A stretch of 64,000 bases of DNA, from assembly GCF_027531905.1 (NCBI RefSeq), contig NZ_JAPZSU010000002.1, positions 142,163 to 206,162 of the forward strand, given 5' to 3'. Origin of the DNA: Flavobacterium sp. GTDB lineage: Bacteria > Bacteroidota > Bacteroidia > Flavobacteriales > Flavobacteriaceae. The notes under the pieces were generated by a model. That model made no database searches. It saw only the letters and a list, made by a program, of their open reading frames with translations, and had not been told where the DNA came from. The first letter of the stretch is position 1, and the number at the start of each line of letters is the position of its first letter. A program made the translations under genes and the position numbers. Below, piece after piece: positions 10,226-18,447 of the stretch.

Positions 10226-10694
10226 ATGATTTTACTTCCTTTTTTAGCAATGCAATTTGCCCTAAATGATAATGAAAATGCTCAATTAGACCAATTAAAT
10301 TTCTATAGTAGTTTCCATATTTTGATTCTACAAAATCCTCAAAAAGACAACTATCCGGCAATTGTTCAATCAATGTCGCAAAAAGTTGTACTTCTTCCCA
10401 AGATTTATTTTTCAATTGTTTCCAATCTGCTTCGCAAGTAATTTTAGGGCTGTCAAAGCTAAATTTGTCTTTAATGTCAAGACTTCCACCTTGCAAAACC
10501 GGAATCAATCCAGCTATATAATAATTGCAATGAAACAGTAAGGTGGCAATGCTATTCCCTTCTTTCAAAGCAAAATTCGCTTCTTGCCAACTCACGTCAG
10601 CCAATTGGTCTTTAAAATTTGAGGTGGCCCAATTCCCACCAAAATAGACCTGTTTTAAATGCAATGCAATTTGTGAAGTTAATAAATGACTCAT
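10224..10694 (-). CDS. DinB-like four-helix protein (DUF1572 type)
   Basis: 156 residues, almost all helical. Conserved-looking histidines occur in the patterns ATLLFHCNYYIAG (about 50-62) and LIGLIEHFHYHLGQI (133-147). This matches the DinB/YfiT-like superfamily, in which three His residues bind a metal and some members act in thiol transfer. The substrate is unknown. It stands alone between convergent neighbours. Confidence 0.65.
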   Translation of the reverse strand: MSHLLTSQIALHLKQVYFGGNWATSNFKDQLADVSWQEANFALKEGNSIATLLFHCNYYIAGLIPVLQGGSLDIKDKFSFDSPKITCEADWKQLKNKSWEEVQLFATLIEQLPDSCLFEDFVESKYGNYYRNLIGLIEHFHYHLGQIALLKKEVKS

Positions 10695-10895
10695 AATGTA
10701 TTGATTAAATGAAGTTAGTCTTTTGTCTAATCCAATCCCTTATCTAAAGTATGATTCTAAGAACCGTGTTTGTATCTTGGTTAAATATACAGAAAAACAA
10801 AATTTTTAACGATGGAATTTATGAATACGATTCAATTGGATTTCCTTTTCTAGCAGAACTTGGTAGACAATTGCATCAAAAAACAAAGCAATAAT

Positions 10896-11828
10896 CTAGT
10901 TTAAGGTCAAGGCTCCTAAAATTTCCTCGAATAAGAAAGGGCCTCCAGGGTATTTCGCGGTATAATCCAAATTCATCCATACTTGTCCGCGTTCATCGAT
11001 GTGATAATGCAATTGTTTCTTGGCACTTTCTCTCGGGAATAGTTCGTTTTTGATTAAATAATTCACTTTTTCTAAATCTTCCATCGAGCCAATTAAGATT
11101 TCAGGATAAATGTGCCCTTTGGTGTGAATTAATCTTGGAGTGCCACCAATTGCTCTAACACAAGCTGCCATAAGTATGGAATGGTCGTCACAATCGCCAG
11201 AGAAATACATCAAAGATTCTGTTGCTGTAGCAATATAATCGCCTTCTTTAGGGTCGTGAACGTAATTCCAACGCGAATTGATTTCCTTGAAAACAGCAAA
11301 ACACTGAATAATGGTTCTGTAATCGCTATATCCTTTTAGATTTCGAAAGTGTTTTGTAGTAGCCATAATGGCAAAATTGCGCACTTTTGGATTTTCATAT
11401 TCAATGGCGCTCAAAATCTTTGATTTATTGGGAAAGGGAAGGAGTTTGGCAATAATAATGTCTTGAGGGTAAGGACTGTCAGACATTGTATAGACCATTG
11501 AATTGTAATCTTCAACGACGCTATTAAATCCGTAATTTCCAAAAATGCTCCCGTAAATAAGAACAAAAAAATAAATCAGAATGACAATCATCATAAAGGT
11601 TCGCATTGCATTCAGAACGAAATGAATAGCAATGAAGACCAACAAGAATATAAGAATTCTGTCTAAATTAAAAGGCCAATTGAAATCAATAACATTGTGA
11701 TGAATAATGATGAAAACAGGGAAGGTGATGACCAAGTTCAAAAAAGATATAATAATAATGTCCCAAGGTTTCTTGACTTGAAGTTGGGTTTTTAGCTTAT
11801 TTAAATCAATTTTTTTTTGGTCTATCAT
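10896..11828 (-). CDS. Membrane protein with a transglutaminase-like domain
   Basis: 310 residues. Two to three hydrophobic segments lie between residues 22 and 100 (for example IIIISFLNLVITFPVFIII and ILIFLLVFIAIHFVL). The C-terminal half holds a transglutaminase-like core: Cys in FSGDCDDHSILMAACVRAIG, then His in RLIHTKGHIYPEI, and Asp in MNLDYTAKYPGG. This matches the Cys-His-Asp order of papain-like transglutaminase/peptidase folds. The reaction is unknown; related bacterial proteins are thought to be peptidases or to crosslink proteins. It lies 20 bases after the substrate-binding protein gene and seems to close a four-gene minus-strand run. Confidence 0.7.
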   Translation of the reverse strand: MIDQKKIDLNKLKTQLQVKKPWDIIIISFLNLVITFPVFIIIHHNVIDFNWPFNLDRILIFLLVFIAIHFVLNAMRTFMMIVILIYFFVLIYGSIFGNYGFNSVVEDYNSMVYTMSDSPYPQDIIIAKLLPFPNKSKILSAIEYENPKVRNFAIMATTKHFRNLKGYSDYRTIIQCFAVFKEINSRWNYVHDPKEGDYIATATESLMYFSGDCDDHSILMAACVRAIGGTPRLIHTKGHIYPEILIGSMEDLEKVNYLIKNELFPRESAKKQLHYHIDERGQVWMNLDYTAKYPGGPFLFEEILGALTLN

Positions 11829-11848
11829 ATCTTAAAAAAGGAGTACGA

Positions 11849-12700
11849 TTATACCACTTTTACTATTTCAGCAAATGTACTTTTTTTATCAATAATTCCG
11901 AGTTTTAACAATTGATTTTGGACATTGTTTAACACATTTTCACTTAACTGATTTTGTGACCATTCGGTTAAAGCCAACCATTTTTCAAGGTCTTCTTCTT
12001 TTTGATGAAAACGTACTGCTAACTTTTCAATGATATTCGGTAACGATTTAAAATTTAATGTATTGAAATTAATTACTTCAAGTATTTTTGCAATTACATC
12101 AGGGTTTTGATTTAGAATTTCTTCTCGAACAGCAACAACAAAACAAGGCCAAGGTGTGGGACAATCAGCAATTCTCCTGAAAATTCCTTTGTCTACAAGT
12201 GGTTGGGTCATAAATCGTTCCCACATAAAGTAATCAGCAGTACCTTCGGTCAAAGAAGTGACAGCTCCATCAATCGTATTTACAATTTCAAATTTCAAGG
12301 AATTAGCGTCCCACTTTTGATTACCAGCATTGACATACGCCATTAATTGAGAACCAGAGCCTATTCTTGAAATGGCGGCTTTGGTGCCTTCAAGTTGCGC
12401 TAAGGTCTTGTATTTGGATTGGGCTGCTACGTGAATTCCCCAAATTAATGGAGTTTCAACATACACTTGAACTATTTTTGAAGGATTGCCAGCGGTGATG
12501 TCTTTTACGATACCTTCGGTTAAAATAATAGCAATATCCGTACTTCCATCGCGAAGCATTTGGCACATTTTACCCGTCCCTTCTGGAACATCTGTCCATT
12601 GCAAATCGATGGCTGCTTTTTTAAAATCTCCATTTTCTATGGCTAAATGCCAAGGTAAATTAAAATGTTCTGGAACACCAGCTATTCGTATTGTTGTCAT
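11849..12700 (-). CDS. Substrate-binding-domain protein of the NMT1/SsuA type, without signal peptide
   Basis: 283 residues. The fold is that of a periplasmic ligand-binding protein for ABC transporters of the taurine/thiamine-precursor class: IRIAGVPEHFNLPWHLAIENGDF at the N-terminus, then MLRDGSTDIAIILTEG and GTKAAISRIGSGSQLMAYV. There is no signal peptide or lipobox, and no ABC permease or ATPase is nearby, so it is probably cytosolic and not a transport component. Its stop/start abuts the GNAT gene (12700/12701), indicating co-transcription. Its ligand cannot be predicted. Confidence 0.7.
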   Translation of the reverse strand: MTTIRIAGVPEHFNLPWHLAIENGDFKKAAIDLQWTDVPEGTGKMCQMLRDGSTDIAIILTEGIVKDITAGNPSKIVQVYVETPLIWGIHVAAQSKYKTLAQLEGTKAAISRIGSGSQLMAYVNAGNQKWDANSLKFEIVNTIDGAVTSLTEGTADYFMWERFMTQPLVDKGIFRRIADCPTPWPCFVVAVREEILNQNPDVIAKILEVINFNTLNFKSLPNIIEKLAVRFHQKEEDLEKWLALTEWSQNQLSENVLNNVQNQLLKLGIIDKKSTFAEIVKVV

Positions 12701-13237
12701 TTATTTTTGATTTGGATTCAATAGTTGCCACCATTTCCAATTGATGCCATCTTCAGCCGTATATTCTTCTATAAACTGCATTCCGCATTTGCTTAAGATA
12801 TGATTGGAAGCACCATTTTGGGTGTGGGTGTAAGCATTCATTTCTTGTATTTGCATTTCATTAAAACCATACTCCAGCCAAAATTTTGTGGCTTCGGTGG
12901 CGTATCCTTTGTTCCAAAAGCGCTCGTCCAAGCGGTATCCATAATCGTAAAAGTTGGTGTTTCCGTTTTCTATATGGTCGTTGATGAATTTAATACCTGT
13001 CCAACCGATAAATTGTCCGTCTTCTTTTAAAAAAGTAGCAAAACGGCCAATTTTATTGGTTGCATATTGTTTTTGAAGCGATTCAATCACCGGATAGATT
13101 TCTGTAATATCTTGAACGGGTTTGTTCCATAAATATTTATGAACATTAGGATTGGAATCCATAAAAAACATGGCTTCGGCATCGTCAAGCGTAAATGGTC
13201 GCAGCATTAATCGGTCAGTTTCGAGAAGTACATCCAT
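12701..13237 (-). CDS. GNAT acetyltransferase, RimJ/RimL-like
   Basis: 178 residues. It starts with LLETDRLMLRPFTLDDAEAMF, the common beginning of RimJ/RimL-type acetyltransferases. It then has YGYRLDERFWNKGYATEATKF (about 120-140), containing the acetyl-CoA-binding W-x-x-G-Y-A-T-E motif, and ends with NAYTHTQNGASNHILSKCGMQ. These enzymes acetylate N-terminal amines of proteins or small amines. It lies 9 bases after the nucleoside phosphorylase gene and directly before the substrate-binding gene. Confidence 0.85.
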   Translation of the reverse strand: MDVLLETDRLMLRPFTLDDAEAMFFMDSNPNVHKYLWNKPVQDITEIYPVIESLQKQYATNKIGRFATFLKEDGQFIGWTGIKFINDHIENGNTNFYDYGYRLDERFWNKGYATEATKFWLEYGFNEMQIQEMNAYTHTQNGASNHILSKCGMQFIEEYTAEDGINWKWWQLLNPNQK

Positions 13238-13246
13238 TTGTGGTAA

Positions 13247-14113
13247 TTATTGGGCTAGTTTATTGAGCGTATACAAAATAAGTTCGTCTACGGCTTTATA
13301 AGGATCTTGGCTAAAAGTACCGTTGGCGCGGTTGGCAATGATGGCATTCATAGATAAGCAATGATGTCCTAGTAACTTACCGAGTCCATAAATAGCACTA
13401 GTTTCCATTTCTAGATTGGTAATGCGATGCCCTTCAAAACTAAAGGAATCCATTTTAGAATTCAATGCTGAATCTTGAATTCCTAAACGCAACACACGTC
13501 CTTGTGGACCATAAAAACCACCAGCTGTTGCCGTAATTCCTTTATGAATTTGTTCACTTTCAATTAATTGCTCCAACTCAGTGGAACAACCAATAACATA
13601 AGGTGTTCCTTTTTTTAAATCCCAGTGGGTATGTTCGATAAAGGCTTTTTCCAAACGAGTTTCAGAAATTGAATCAATCAAATAGGAGCGAAGCATATTG
13701 TCTAATCCTAGTCCGTATTGCGCCATCACAAAATGATCTACTGGGATATCAGCTTGTAGAGAACCTGAAGTTCCAATTCTGATGATTCGTAACGCTGTTA
13801 GGGTGTCTTTTATCTTTCTGGTTTTTAAATCGATATTGACTAAAGCGTCGAGTTCATTGAGTACAATATCTATATTATCTGGACCAATTCCAGTAGAAAT
13901 CACACTAATTCGCTTGCCTTTATAGGTTCCGGTTTGCGTTTTGAATTCTCTTTTTTGAACGGTAAACTCAACAGCATCAAAGTGCTTAGTGATTTTTTCT
14001 ACTCGATCTTGATCACCCACAAACAGAATTGTAGTTGCAATTTGTTCTGGCTTTAAGTTAAGATGATAGACACTACCATCAGGGTTGAGTATTAATTCGG
14101 AATCTTTTATCAT
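13247..14113 (-). CDS. Nucleoside phosphorylase (uridine phosphorylase-like)
   Basis: 288 residues. The PNP/UDP family layout is visible: ILFVGDQDRVEKITKHF near residue 30 (phosphate-binding GDxxR), ISVISTGIGPDNIDIVLNEL near 70, RIGTSGSLQADIPVDHFV near 110, and NLEMETSAIYGLGKLLGHH near 233-250 with the E-M-E-(T/S) ribose-binding motif. These enzymes cleave nucleosides with phosphate to a free base and ribose-1-phosphate. The specific base is uncertain; the length and motifs fit uridine phosphorylase best. First gene of a four-gene minus-strand run. Confidence 0.85.
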   Translation of the reverse strand: MIKDSELILNPDGSVYHLNLKPEQIATTILFVGDQDRVEKITKHFDAVEFTVQKREFKTQTGTYKGKRISVISTGIGPDNIDIVLNELDALVNIDLKTRKIKDTLTALRIIRIGTSGSLQADIPVDHFVMAQYGLGLDNMLRSYLIDSISETRLEKAFIEHTHWDLKKGTPYVIGCSTELEQLIESEQIHKGITATAGGFYGPQGRVLRLGIQDSALNSKMDSFSFEGHRITNLEMETSAIYGLGKLLGHHCLSMNAIIANRANGTFSQDPYKAVDELILYTLNKLAQ

Positions 14114-14115
14114 AA

Positions 14116-14408
14116 CAAAGCCCCCTATCCCCCAAAGGGGGAATGCCTATTAGAGGTGAATAGGTGTAGTTTATATTAATTATCAAGTATACTATTCCCC
14201 CCTTGGAGCAATTATATTAAGTTAAGAAATAATCAATAATTTGATTGCTGATTTTTGATTAACGATTTTTGATTTCGGATGTATAAGATACTGAAAATCA
14301 TTTAATTTTTTATTCACTTGCTCCAAAATCTAAAATCAAGAATCGTTAACCTTCAATCTAAAATCTCTTAACTTAATTATATTCCCCCTTCGGGGGTTAG
14401 GGGGATTT
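14116..14408. repeat. Foldback element bounded by inverted CCCCCTAACCCCC-type repeats
   Basis: The left end (14116-14144, caaagccccctatccccc...) and the right end (14381-14408) are inverted copies of a 28-base sequence, consensus aaagccccctaacccccg plus aagggggaat. The AT-rich interior also folds back on itself: taagttaaga near 14219-14228 pairs with tcttaactta near 14366, and ttaacgatt/aatcgttaa blocks lie between. No coding capacity. A third copy of the end sequence is at 47109-47138. Confidence 0.65.
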
Positions 14409-14736
14409 ACCCTCCAACTCTTTTTGTTTTAAAGCCTTTCTCTTTTAAAAGGGTCATAATTTTATCGCGGTAATCCCCTTGAATGATTATCGCTCCTTCT
14501 TTGAAAGTACCGCCAACACTCAATTTTGTTTTTATTTCTTTGGCTAGAATTTTGAAATCTTCATCGGTTCCTTCGTAGCCTTCTATAATCGTGGTGGCTT
14601 TGCCTTTTCGTTTTTCGTATTTACAAATCATCGGTTCTTTTTGCACGTACAATTCGTGCGCTACTTCCTCGAAAGGTTCGTCAGGAAGGGGTTGATAATC
14701 TGGAAAAAGATGCTTTAATTGGTCTTGTAAATCCAT
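14407..14736 (-). CDS. SUI1/eIF1-like translation initiation factor family protein
   Basis: 109 residues. The second half (about 45-109) is a SUI1 domain: TTIIEGYEGTDEDFKILAKE, then KTKLSVGGTFKEGAIIIQGD and a C-terminal KGFKTKRVGG. The GGT-x-K-x-G-x-I-x-x-Q-G-D pattern is diagnostic. Bacterial members (YciH type) are related to eukaryotic eIF1, which checks start-codon choice; their role in bacteria is less clear. Stands alone between repeat-rich intergenic regions. Confidence 0.85.
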   Translation of the reverse strand: MDLQDQLKHLFPDYQPLPDEPFEEVAHELYVQKEPMICKYEKRKGKATTIIEGYEGTDEDFKILAKEIKTKLSVGGTFKEGAIIIQGDYRDKIMTLLKEKGFKTKRVGG

Positions 14737-14763
14737 TTTTTGTGTGTTTTGTGTATGTTTTTG

Positions 14764-14792
14764 AACGCTGATGCCGCGGATTTTTCAGATTT
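14764..14792 (+). repeat. Left 29-bp inverted repeat flanking the GxxExxY gene
   Basis: aacgctgatgccgcgg followed by atttttcagattt. It matches the reverse complement of 15202-15230 at 24 of 29 positions. The two copies lie just outside the GxxExxY gene. Confidence 0.6.
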
Positions 14793-14800
14793 ATGAAGTC

Positions 14801-15184
14801 TTATTTTCTATTATTTTGATATACTTTTCTAATGAATTCAGGTTTTTTGCCAAAATTTAAAAGTAAACCAACTTCACACGAAGTTGCTTTTAAATAATTC
14901 AATATTTGAAATTCATTCGCTTCAACCAAATAATCTTGCGCTTTTAATTCTAAAATTACTAAATCATTTACAATAATGTCGGCAAAATAATCCCCAACTT
15001 CAATCTCTTTATAATAAACTTTGATTTTCTTTTGAGCTTCAACGTGAAATCCATTTGCTTTAAGTTCATAATACAAAGCATTTTGATACACTCTTTCTAG
15101 AAAACCGTATCCTAACTCATTATAAACTTCAAAAAATATCTTTAATATTGATTTGGTTAATTCTTGATGTAAAATACTACTCAT
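14801..15184 (-). CDS. GxxExxY family protein
   Basis: 127 residues. The family signature is at about 27-33 (GFLERVY, G-x-x-E-x-x-Y). It is followed by KVYYKEIEVGDYFADIIVNDLVILELKA, where D-x-x-(V)...E-x-K (ADIIVN...ILELKA) resembles the active-site core of PD-(D/E)xK nucleases. The family is widespread in Bacteroidetes and other bacteria, usually as isolated genes, and has no settled function. Here it sits inside a pair of 29-bp imperfect inverted repeats with nothing else between them. Confidence 0.8.
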   Translation of the reverse strand: MSSILHQELTKSILKIFFEVYNELGYGFLERVYQNALYYELKANGFHVEAQKKIKVYYKEIEVGDYFADIIVNDLVILELKAQDYLVEANEFQILNYLKATSCEVGLLLNFGKKPEFIRKVYQNNRK

Positions 15185-15201
15185 AAATAATTAATCTGCG
15201 T

Positions 15202-15230
15202 AAATCTGTAAAATCTGCGTTATCCGCGTT
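15202..15230 (-). repeat. Right 29-bp inverted repeat flanking the GxxExxY gene
   Basis: On the minus strand it reads aacgcggataacgcag followed by attttacagattt, 24/29 identical to the left repeat at 14764-14792. It belongs to a loose class of CGCAGATT-rich sequences; a short further example is near 63905-63920. Confidence 0.6.
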
Positions 15231-15249
15231 CCTTTTTTTTATAAAAACA

Positions 15250-15279
15250 AAAAGACATCAAGCGAGCTTGACATCTTTT
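15250..15279 (-). terminator. Rho-independent terminator of the 2OG-Fe(II) oxygenase gene
   Basis: On the minus strand the 14-base arms pair fully in RNA if two G-U wobbles are allowed (aaaagatgtcaagc with gcttgatgtctttt), and a T-run follows. It lies 22 bases after the oxygenase stop. Confidence 0.75.
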
Positions 15280-15301
15280 GTATTGTATAAAAGTAAAAAA
15301 A

Positions 15302-16255
15302 TTATTTTTTGATTAAACCCAAATCCACCAAACGCTCATATAAATAATCGCCAGCAGTGATATCATCAAACAATTTAGGGTGTTGGTCATCGATACAATT
15401 TTCCAAGCAATTCAGCTTCATATCGCTAACAGGATGCATGAAAAACGGAATAGAATAACGTGAGGTTCCCCATAATTCTCTTGGAGGATTCACTACTTGA
15501 TGAATGGTTGATTTCAAACGATTATTGGTGTGACGGGATAACATATCACCAACATTAATCATTAATTCGTCAGGTTGTGCCATAGCATCAATCCATTCGC
15601 CATCGTGATTTTGCACTTGCAACCCTTTTCCTTGAGCCCCCATTAGTAAGGTAATCAAATTAATATCTCCGTGAGCTGCTGCACGAACGGCGCCGTCTTT
15701 TGGCTCATCTGTAATTGGAGGATAATGAATAGGTCGCAAAATGCTATTACCATCTTTTACATATTGGTCAAAATAAAATTCATCCAAACCAATAAACAAG
15801 GCTAATGCTCTTAGTACATAAACTCCTGTTTTCTCCAACATTTGATAGGCTTCTTTTCCAACTGTATTAAAATTGGCTAATTCTGAAACTTCAACATTGG
15901 CAGGATATTCACCAGCGTATTTTGAACCTTCGCTTACATATTGGCCAAAATGCCAAAATTCTTTCAAATCTCCAGCTGAGCGTCCTTTGGCATGTTCTTT
16001 TCCAAAAGAAATATAGCCTCTTTGTCCACCAATACCTGGAATTTCATATTTTTCTTTTACTTCGAGAGGAAGTGAAAAAAAGTTACGAACTTCGGTATAC
16101 AAGTTCTCCACTAATTCGTCATTCAAAAAATGACCTTTTAATGCTACGAAGCCTATTTCTTCGTAAGCTGTTCCGATTTCATTTACAAATTTTTGTTTAC
16201 GTTTCGGGTCATCCGAAAGGAAATCACGCAAGTCAACACTAGGAATGTTTTGCAT
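15302..16255 (-). CDS. Isopenicillin-N-synthase-like 2-oxoglutarate/Fe(II) oxygenase
   Basis: 317 residues. An N-terminal DIOX_N-like part (PSVDLRDFL... YEEIGFVALKGH) is followed by the oxygenase core with the iron-binding triad His195-x-Asp197 and His252, and the 2-oxoglutarate-binding Arg266-x-Ser268 (SRYSIPFF). Enzymes of this group use O2 and 2-oxoglutarate to hydroxylate or cyclise small molecules. The substrate is unknown. Transcribed away from the E1 dehydrogenase gene; a TAnnTTTG element on the minus strand (16302-16309) lies 46 bases before its ATG. Confidence 0.85.
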   Translation of the reverse strand: MQNIPSVDLRDFLSDDPKRKQKFVNEIGTAYEEIGFVALKGHFLNDELVENLYTEVRNFFSLPLEVKEKYEIPGIGGQRGYISFGKEHAKGRSAGDLKEFWHFGQYVSEGSKYAGEYPANVEVSELANFNTVGKEAYQMLEKTGVYVLRALALFIGLDEFYFDQYVKDGNSILRPIHYPPITDEPKDGAVRAAAHGDINLITLLMGAQGKGLQVQNHDGEWIDAMAQPDELMINVGDMLSRHTNNRLKSTIHQVVNPPRELWGTSRYSIPFFMHPVSDMKLNCLENCIDDQHPKLFDDITAGDYLYERLVDLGLIKK

Positions 16256-16394
16256 ATTATTTGAATTTTGATAATTTAGAAGCTTTTTAAACTTCTAGTT
16301 ACAAATGTAAAGAATATTTTCAATTCTGACTTTTTAAAAAATCATTTGAAAATCAAAAAATATAACAAAAATAATCAAAACTGTTATATTTTTA

Positions 16395-16402
16395 TATCTT
16401 TG
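16395..16402 (+). promoter_or_regulatory. Likely -7 promoter element of the E1 dehydrogenase gene
   Basis: tatctttg fits the Bacteroidetes -7 consensus TAnnTTTG and lies 24 bases before the ATG at 16427. No convincing -33 TTTG was found at the usual spacing. Confidence 0.45.
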
Positions 16403-16426
16403 AAGCACTCATAAAAATCGAAAACC

Positions 16427-18403
16427 ATGACTTTTGATAGAAAAGAACTTAGCAACGAACAATTAATTAGTCTCTATGAAAAAATACTACTTCCTAGACT
16501 TATTGAGGAAAAAATGTTAATCTTGATACGACAAGGTAAAGTATCCAAATGGTTTTCAGGCATTGGTCAAGAAGCTATTGCTGTAGGTATTACCGCTGCT
16601 TTAGACCAAGATGAGTATATTTTGCCAATGCACAGAAATTTAGGAGTTTTTACAGGAAGAGCTATTCCTTTACACCGATTATTTTCTCAATGGCAAGGTA
16701 AAGCAAATGGTTTTACAAAAGGTAGAGATCGCAGTTTTCACTTCGGTACCCAAGAATATAAAATTATTGGAATGATTTCGCACTTAGGCCCTCAATTGGG
16801 AGTGGCCGATGGGATTGCTTTGGCCAACACCTTGAAAAAGAATAATAAAATTACAGCTGTTTTTACAGGAGAAGGAGCGACAAGTGAAGGCGACTTTCAC
16901 GAAGCTTTAAATATTGCTGCTGTATGGGATTTACCAGTTCTTTTTGTAGTTGAAAACAATGGTTATGGTCTTTCTACACCAACAAATGAACAATACCGTT
17001 GTGAAAACCTAGCCGATAAAGGAAAAGGTTACGGTATGGAAAGTCATATTGTAGATGGAAATAATATTTTGGAAGTTTTTACTTTGATTAGTGAATTAAA
17101 AGCTTCGATGGTTGAACGTCCTCGTCCTATTTTACTAGAGTTTAAAACCTTTAGAATGCGAGGTCACGAAGAAGCAAGCGGTACTAAATATGTTCCTCAA
17201 GAGTTGATGGATTTATGGGCAGTGAAAGACCCTGTTGCGAATTATAAAGACTTTTTACTTCAAAATGGCATTCTTACAGAAGCAGAAGATGCTGAAATCA
17301 AAGCAAAAATAAAACAGGAAATCGATACCGATTGGGCTTTGGCGAATGCCGAACCAGAAATTGAAGCTAGTTTCGACGAAGAGTTAAATGATGTTTATAA
17401 ACCCTACGTTGTAGAAATTGTTGAACCATCAGGAGCTACTGAAAATATTCGTTTTATAGATGCCATTAGTCAAGGATTAAGACAATCCATGCAGCGCTTT
17501 GAAAACTCAGTTATCATGGGGCAAGATATTGCTGAATATGGTGGAGCTTTTAAAATAACTGATGGTTTTGTGGCTGAATTTGGTAAAGAACGTGTTCGGA
17601 ATACGCCTATTTGCGAAAGTGCAGTAGTCTCTGCCGCTATGGGATTGTCCATTAATGGGTATAAAGCCATAATGGAAATGCAATTTGCAGATTTTGTGTC
17701 TACAGGTTTTAATCCAATAGTAAATCTTTTGGCTAAATCGCATTATCGTTGGTTGGAAAAAGCCGATGTTGTTGTCCGCATGCCTTGCGGTGGAGGAACT
17801 CAAGCTGGGCCTTTTCATTCGCAAACCAACGAAGCTTGGTTTACCAAAACACCGGGATTAAAAGTAGTATATCCTGCTTTTCCTTATGATGCCAAAGGTT
17901 TATTAAACGAATCGATTAATGACCCTAATCCTGTTTTATTTTTCGAACATAAATTATTATACCGTTCAATTTATCAAGAGGTTCCAAAAGAGTATTACAC
18001 GCTTCCTTTAGGTAAAGCAGCTCTTTTAAAAGAAGGGGAACAAATCACTATTATTGCTTTTGGAGCCACTGTTCATTGGGCATTGGAAACCTTGGATAAA
18101 AATCCACAGCTTAGTGCTGATGTGATTGATTTACGAACCTTGCAACCGTTGGATACCGAAACTATTTTTGCTTCTGTAAAGAAAACAGGAAAGGCAATTA
18201 TTGTTCAAGAAGACAGTCTTTTTGGCGGAATTGCAAGTGATTTGTCCGCATTGATTATGGAAAATTGCTTTGAGTATTTGGATGCGCCTGTAAAACGAGT
18301 AGCCAGTTTGGATTCGCCAATCCCTTTTACTAAGGCGTTGGAAGACCAATATTTGCCCAAAGGCAGATTCGAAAAAGAATTGCTGGATTTAATAGCTTAT
18401 TAA
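16427..18403 (+). CDS. 2-oxoacid dehydrogenase E1, alpha and beta subunits fused (branched-chain type)
   Basis: 658 residues. Residues 1-320 are an E1-alpha subunit with the thiamine-diphosphate motif starting at about 143 (GEGATSEGDFHEA ... VVENNGYG). Residues 345-658 are an E1-beta subunit (MGQDIAEYGGAFKITDGF, ICESAVVSAAMGLS, MEMQFADF). The fusion in one chain is common in Bacteroidetes and is usually labelled 2-oxoisovalerate dehydrogenase E1: it decarboxylates branched-chain 2-oxoacids and passes the acyl group to the lipoyl E2 subunit. This supplies branched starters for iso-fatty acids. E2 and E3 genes are not in the window. A bidirectional terminator follows. Confidence 0.9.
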   Translation: MTFDRKELSNEQLISLYEKILLPRLIEEKMLILIRQGKVSKWFSGIGQEAIAVGITAALDQDEYILPMHRNLGVFTGRAIPLHRLFSQWQGKANGFTKGRDRSFHFGTQEYKIIGMISHLGPQLGVADGIALANTLKKNNKITAVFTGEGATSEGDFHEALNIAAVWDLPVLFVVENNGYGLSTPTNEQYRCENLADKGKGYGMESHIVDGNNILEVFTLISELKASMVERPRPILLEFKTFRMRGHEEASGTKYVPQELMDLWAVKDPVANYKDFLLQNGILTEAEDAEIKAKIKQEIDTDWALANAEPEIEASFDEELNDVYKPYVVEIVEPSGATENIRFIDAISQGLRQSMQRFENSVIMGQDIAEYGGAFKITDGFVAEFGKERVRNTPICESAVVSAAMGLSINGYKAIMEMQFADFVSTGFNPIVNLLAKSHYRWLEKADVVVRMPCGGGTQAGPFHSQTNEAWFTKTPGLKVVYPAFPYDAKGLLNESINDPNPVLFFEHKLLYRSIYQEVPKEYYTLPLGKAALLKEGEQITIIAFGATVHWALETLDKNPQLSADVIDLRTLQPLDTETIFASVKKTGKAIIVQEDSLFGGIASDLSALIMENCFEYLDAPVKRVASLDSPIPFTKALEDQYLPKGRFEKELLDLIAY

Positions 18404-18412
18404 TAACAAAAG

Positions 18413-18447
18413 GGTTGCTTATATTCTAGAATATGAGCAACCTTTTT
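18413..18447 (+). terminator. Bidirectional terminator between E1 and the LysR gene
   Basis: ggttgcttatattct (18413-18427) pairs with agaatatgagcaacc (18428-18442), 14 of 15 positions plus a wobble, with a T-run after it and an A-run before it. It serves both converging genes. Confidence 0.8.

Noticed and set aside
10790..10894. A short stretch that reads NKIFNDGIYEYDSIGFPF and so on to a stop
   Set aside because: The frame looks protein-like but has no start codon and is only about 35 codons after a stop; it may be a gene remnant, but the evidence is too thin to list.
14801..15184. GxxExxY gene as part of a restriction or defence operon
   Set aside because: No methylase, helicase or other defence gene lies next to it; only the flanking inverted repeats are visible.
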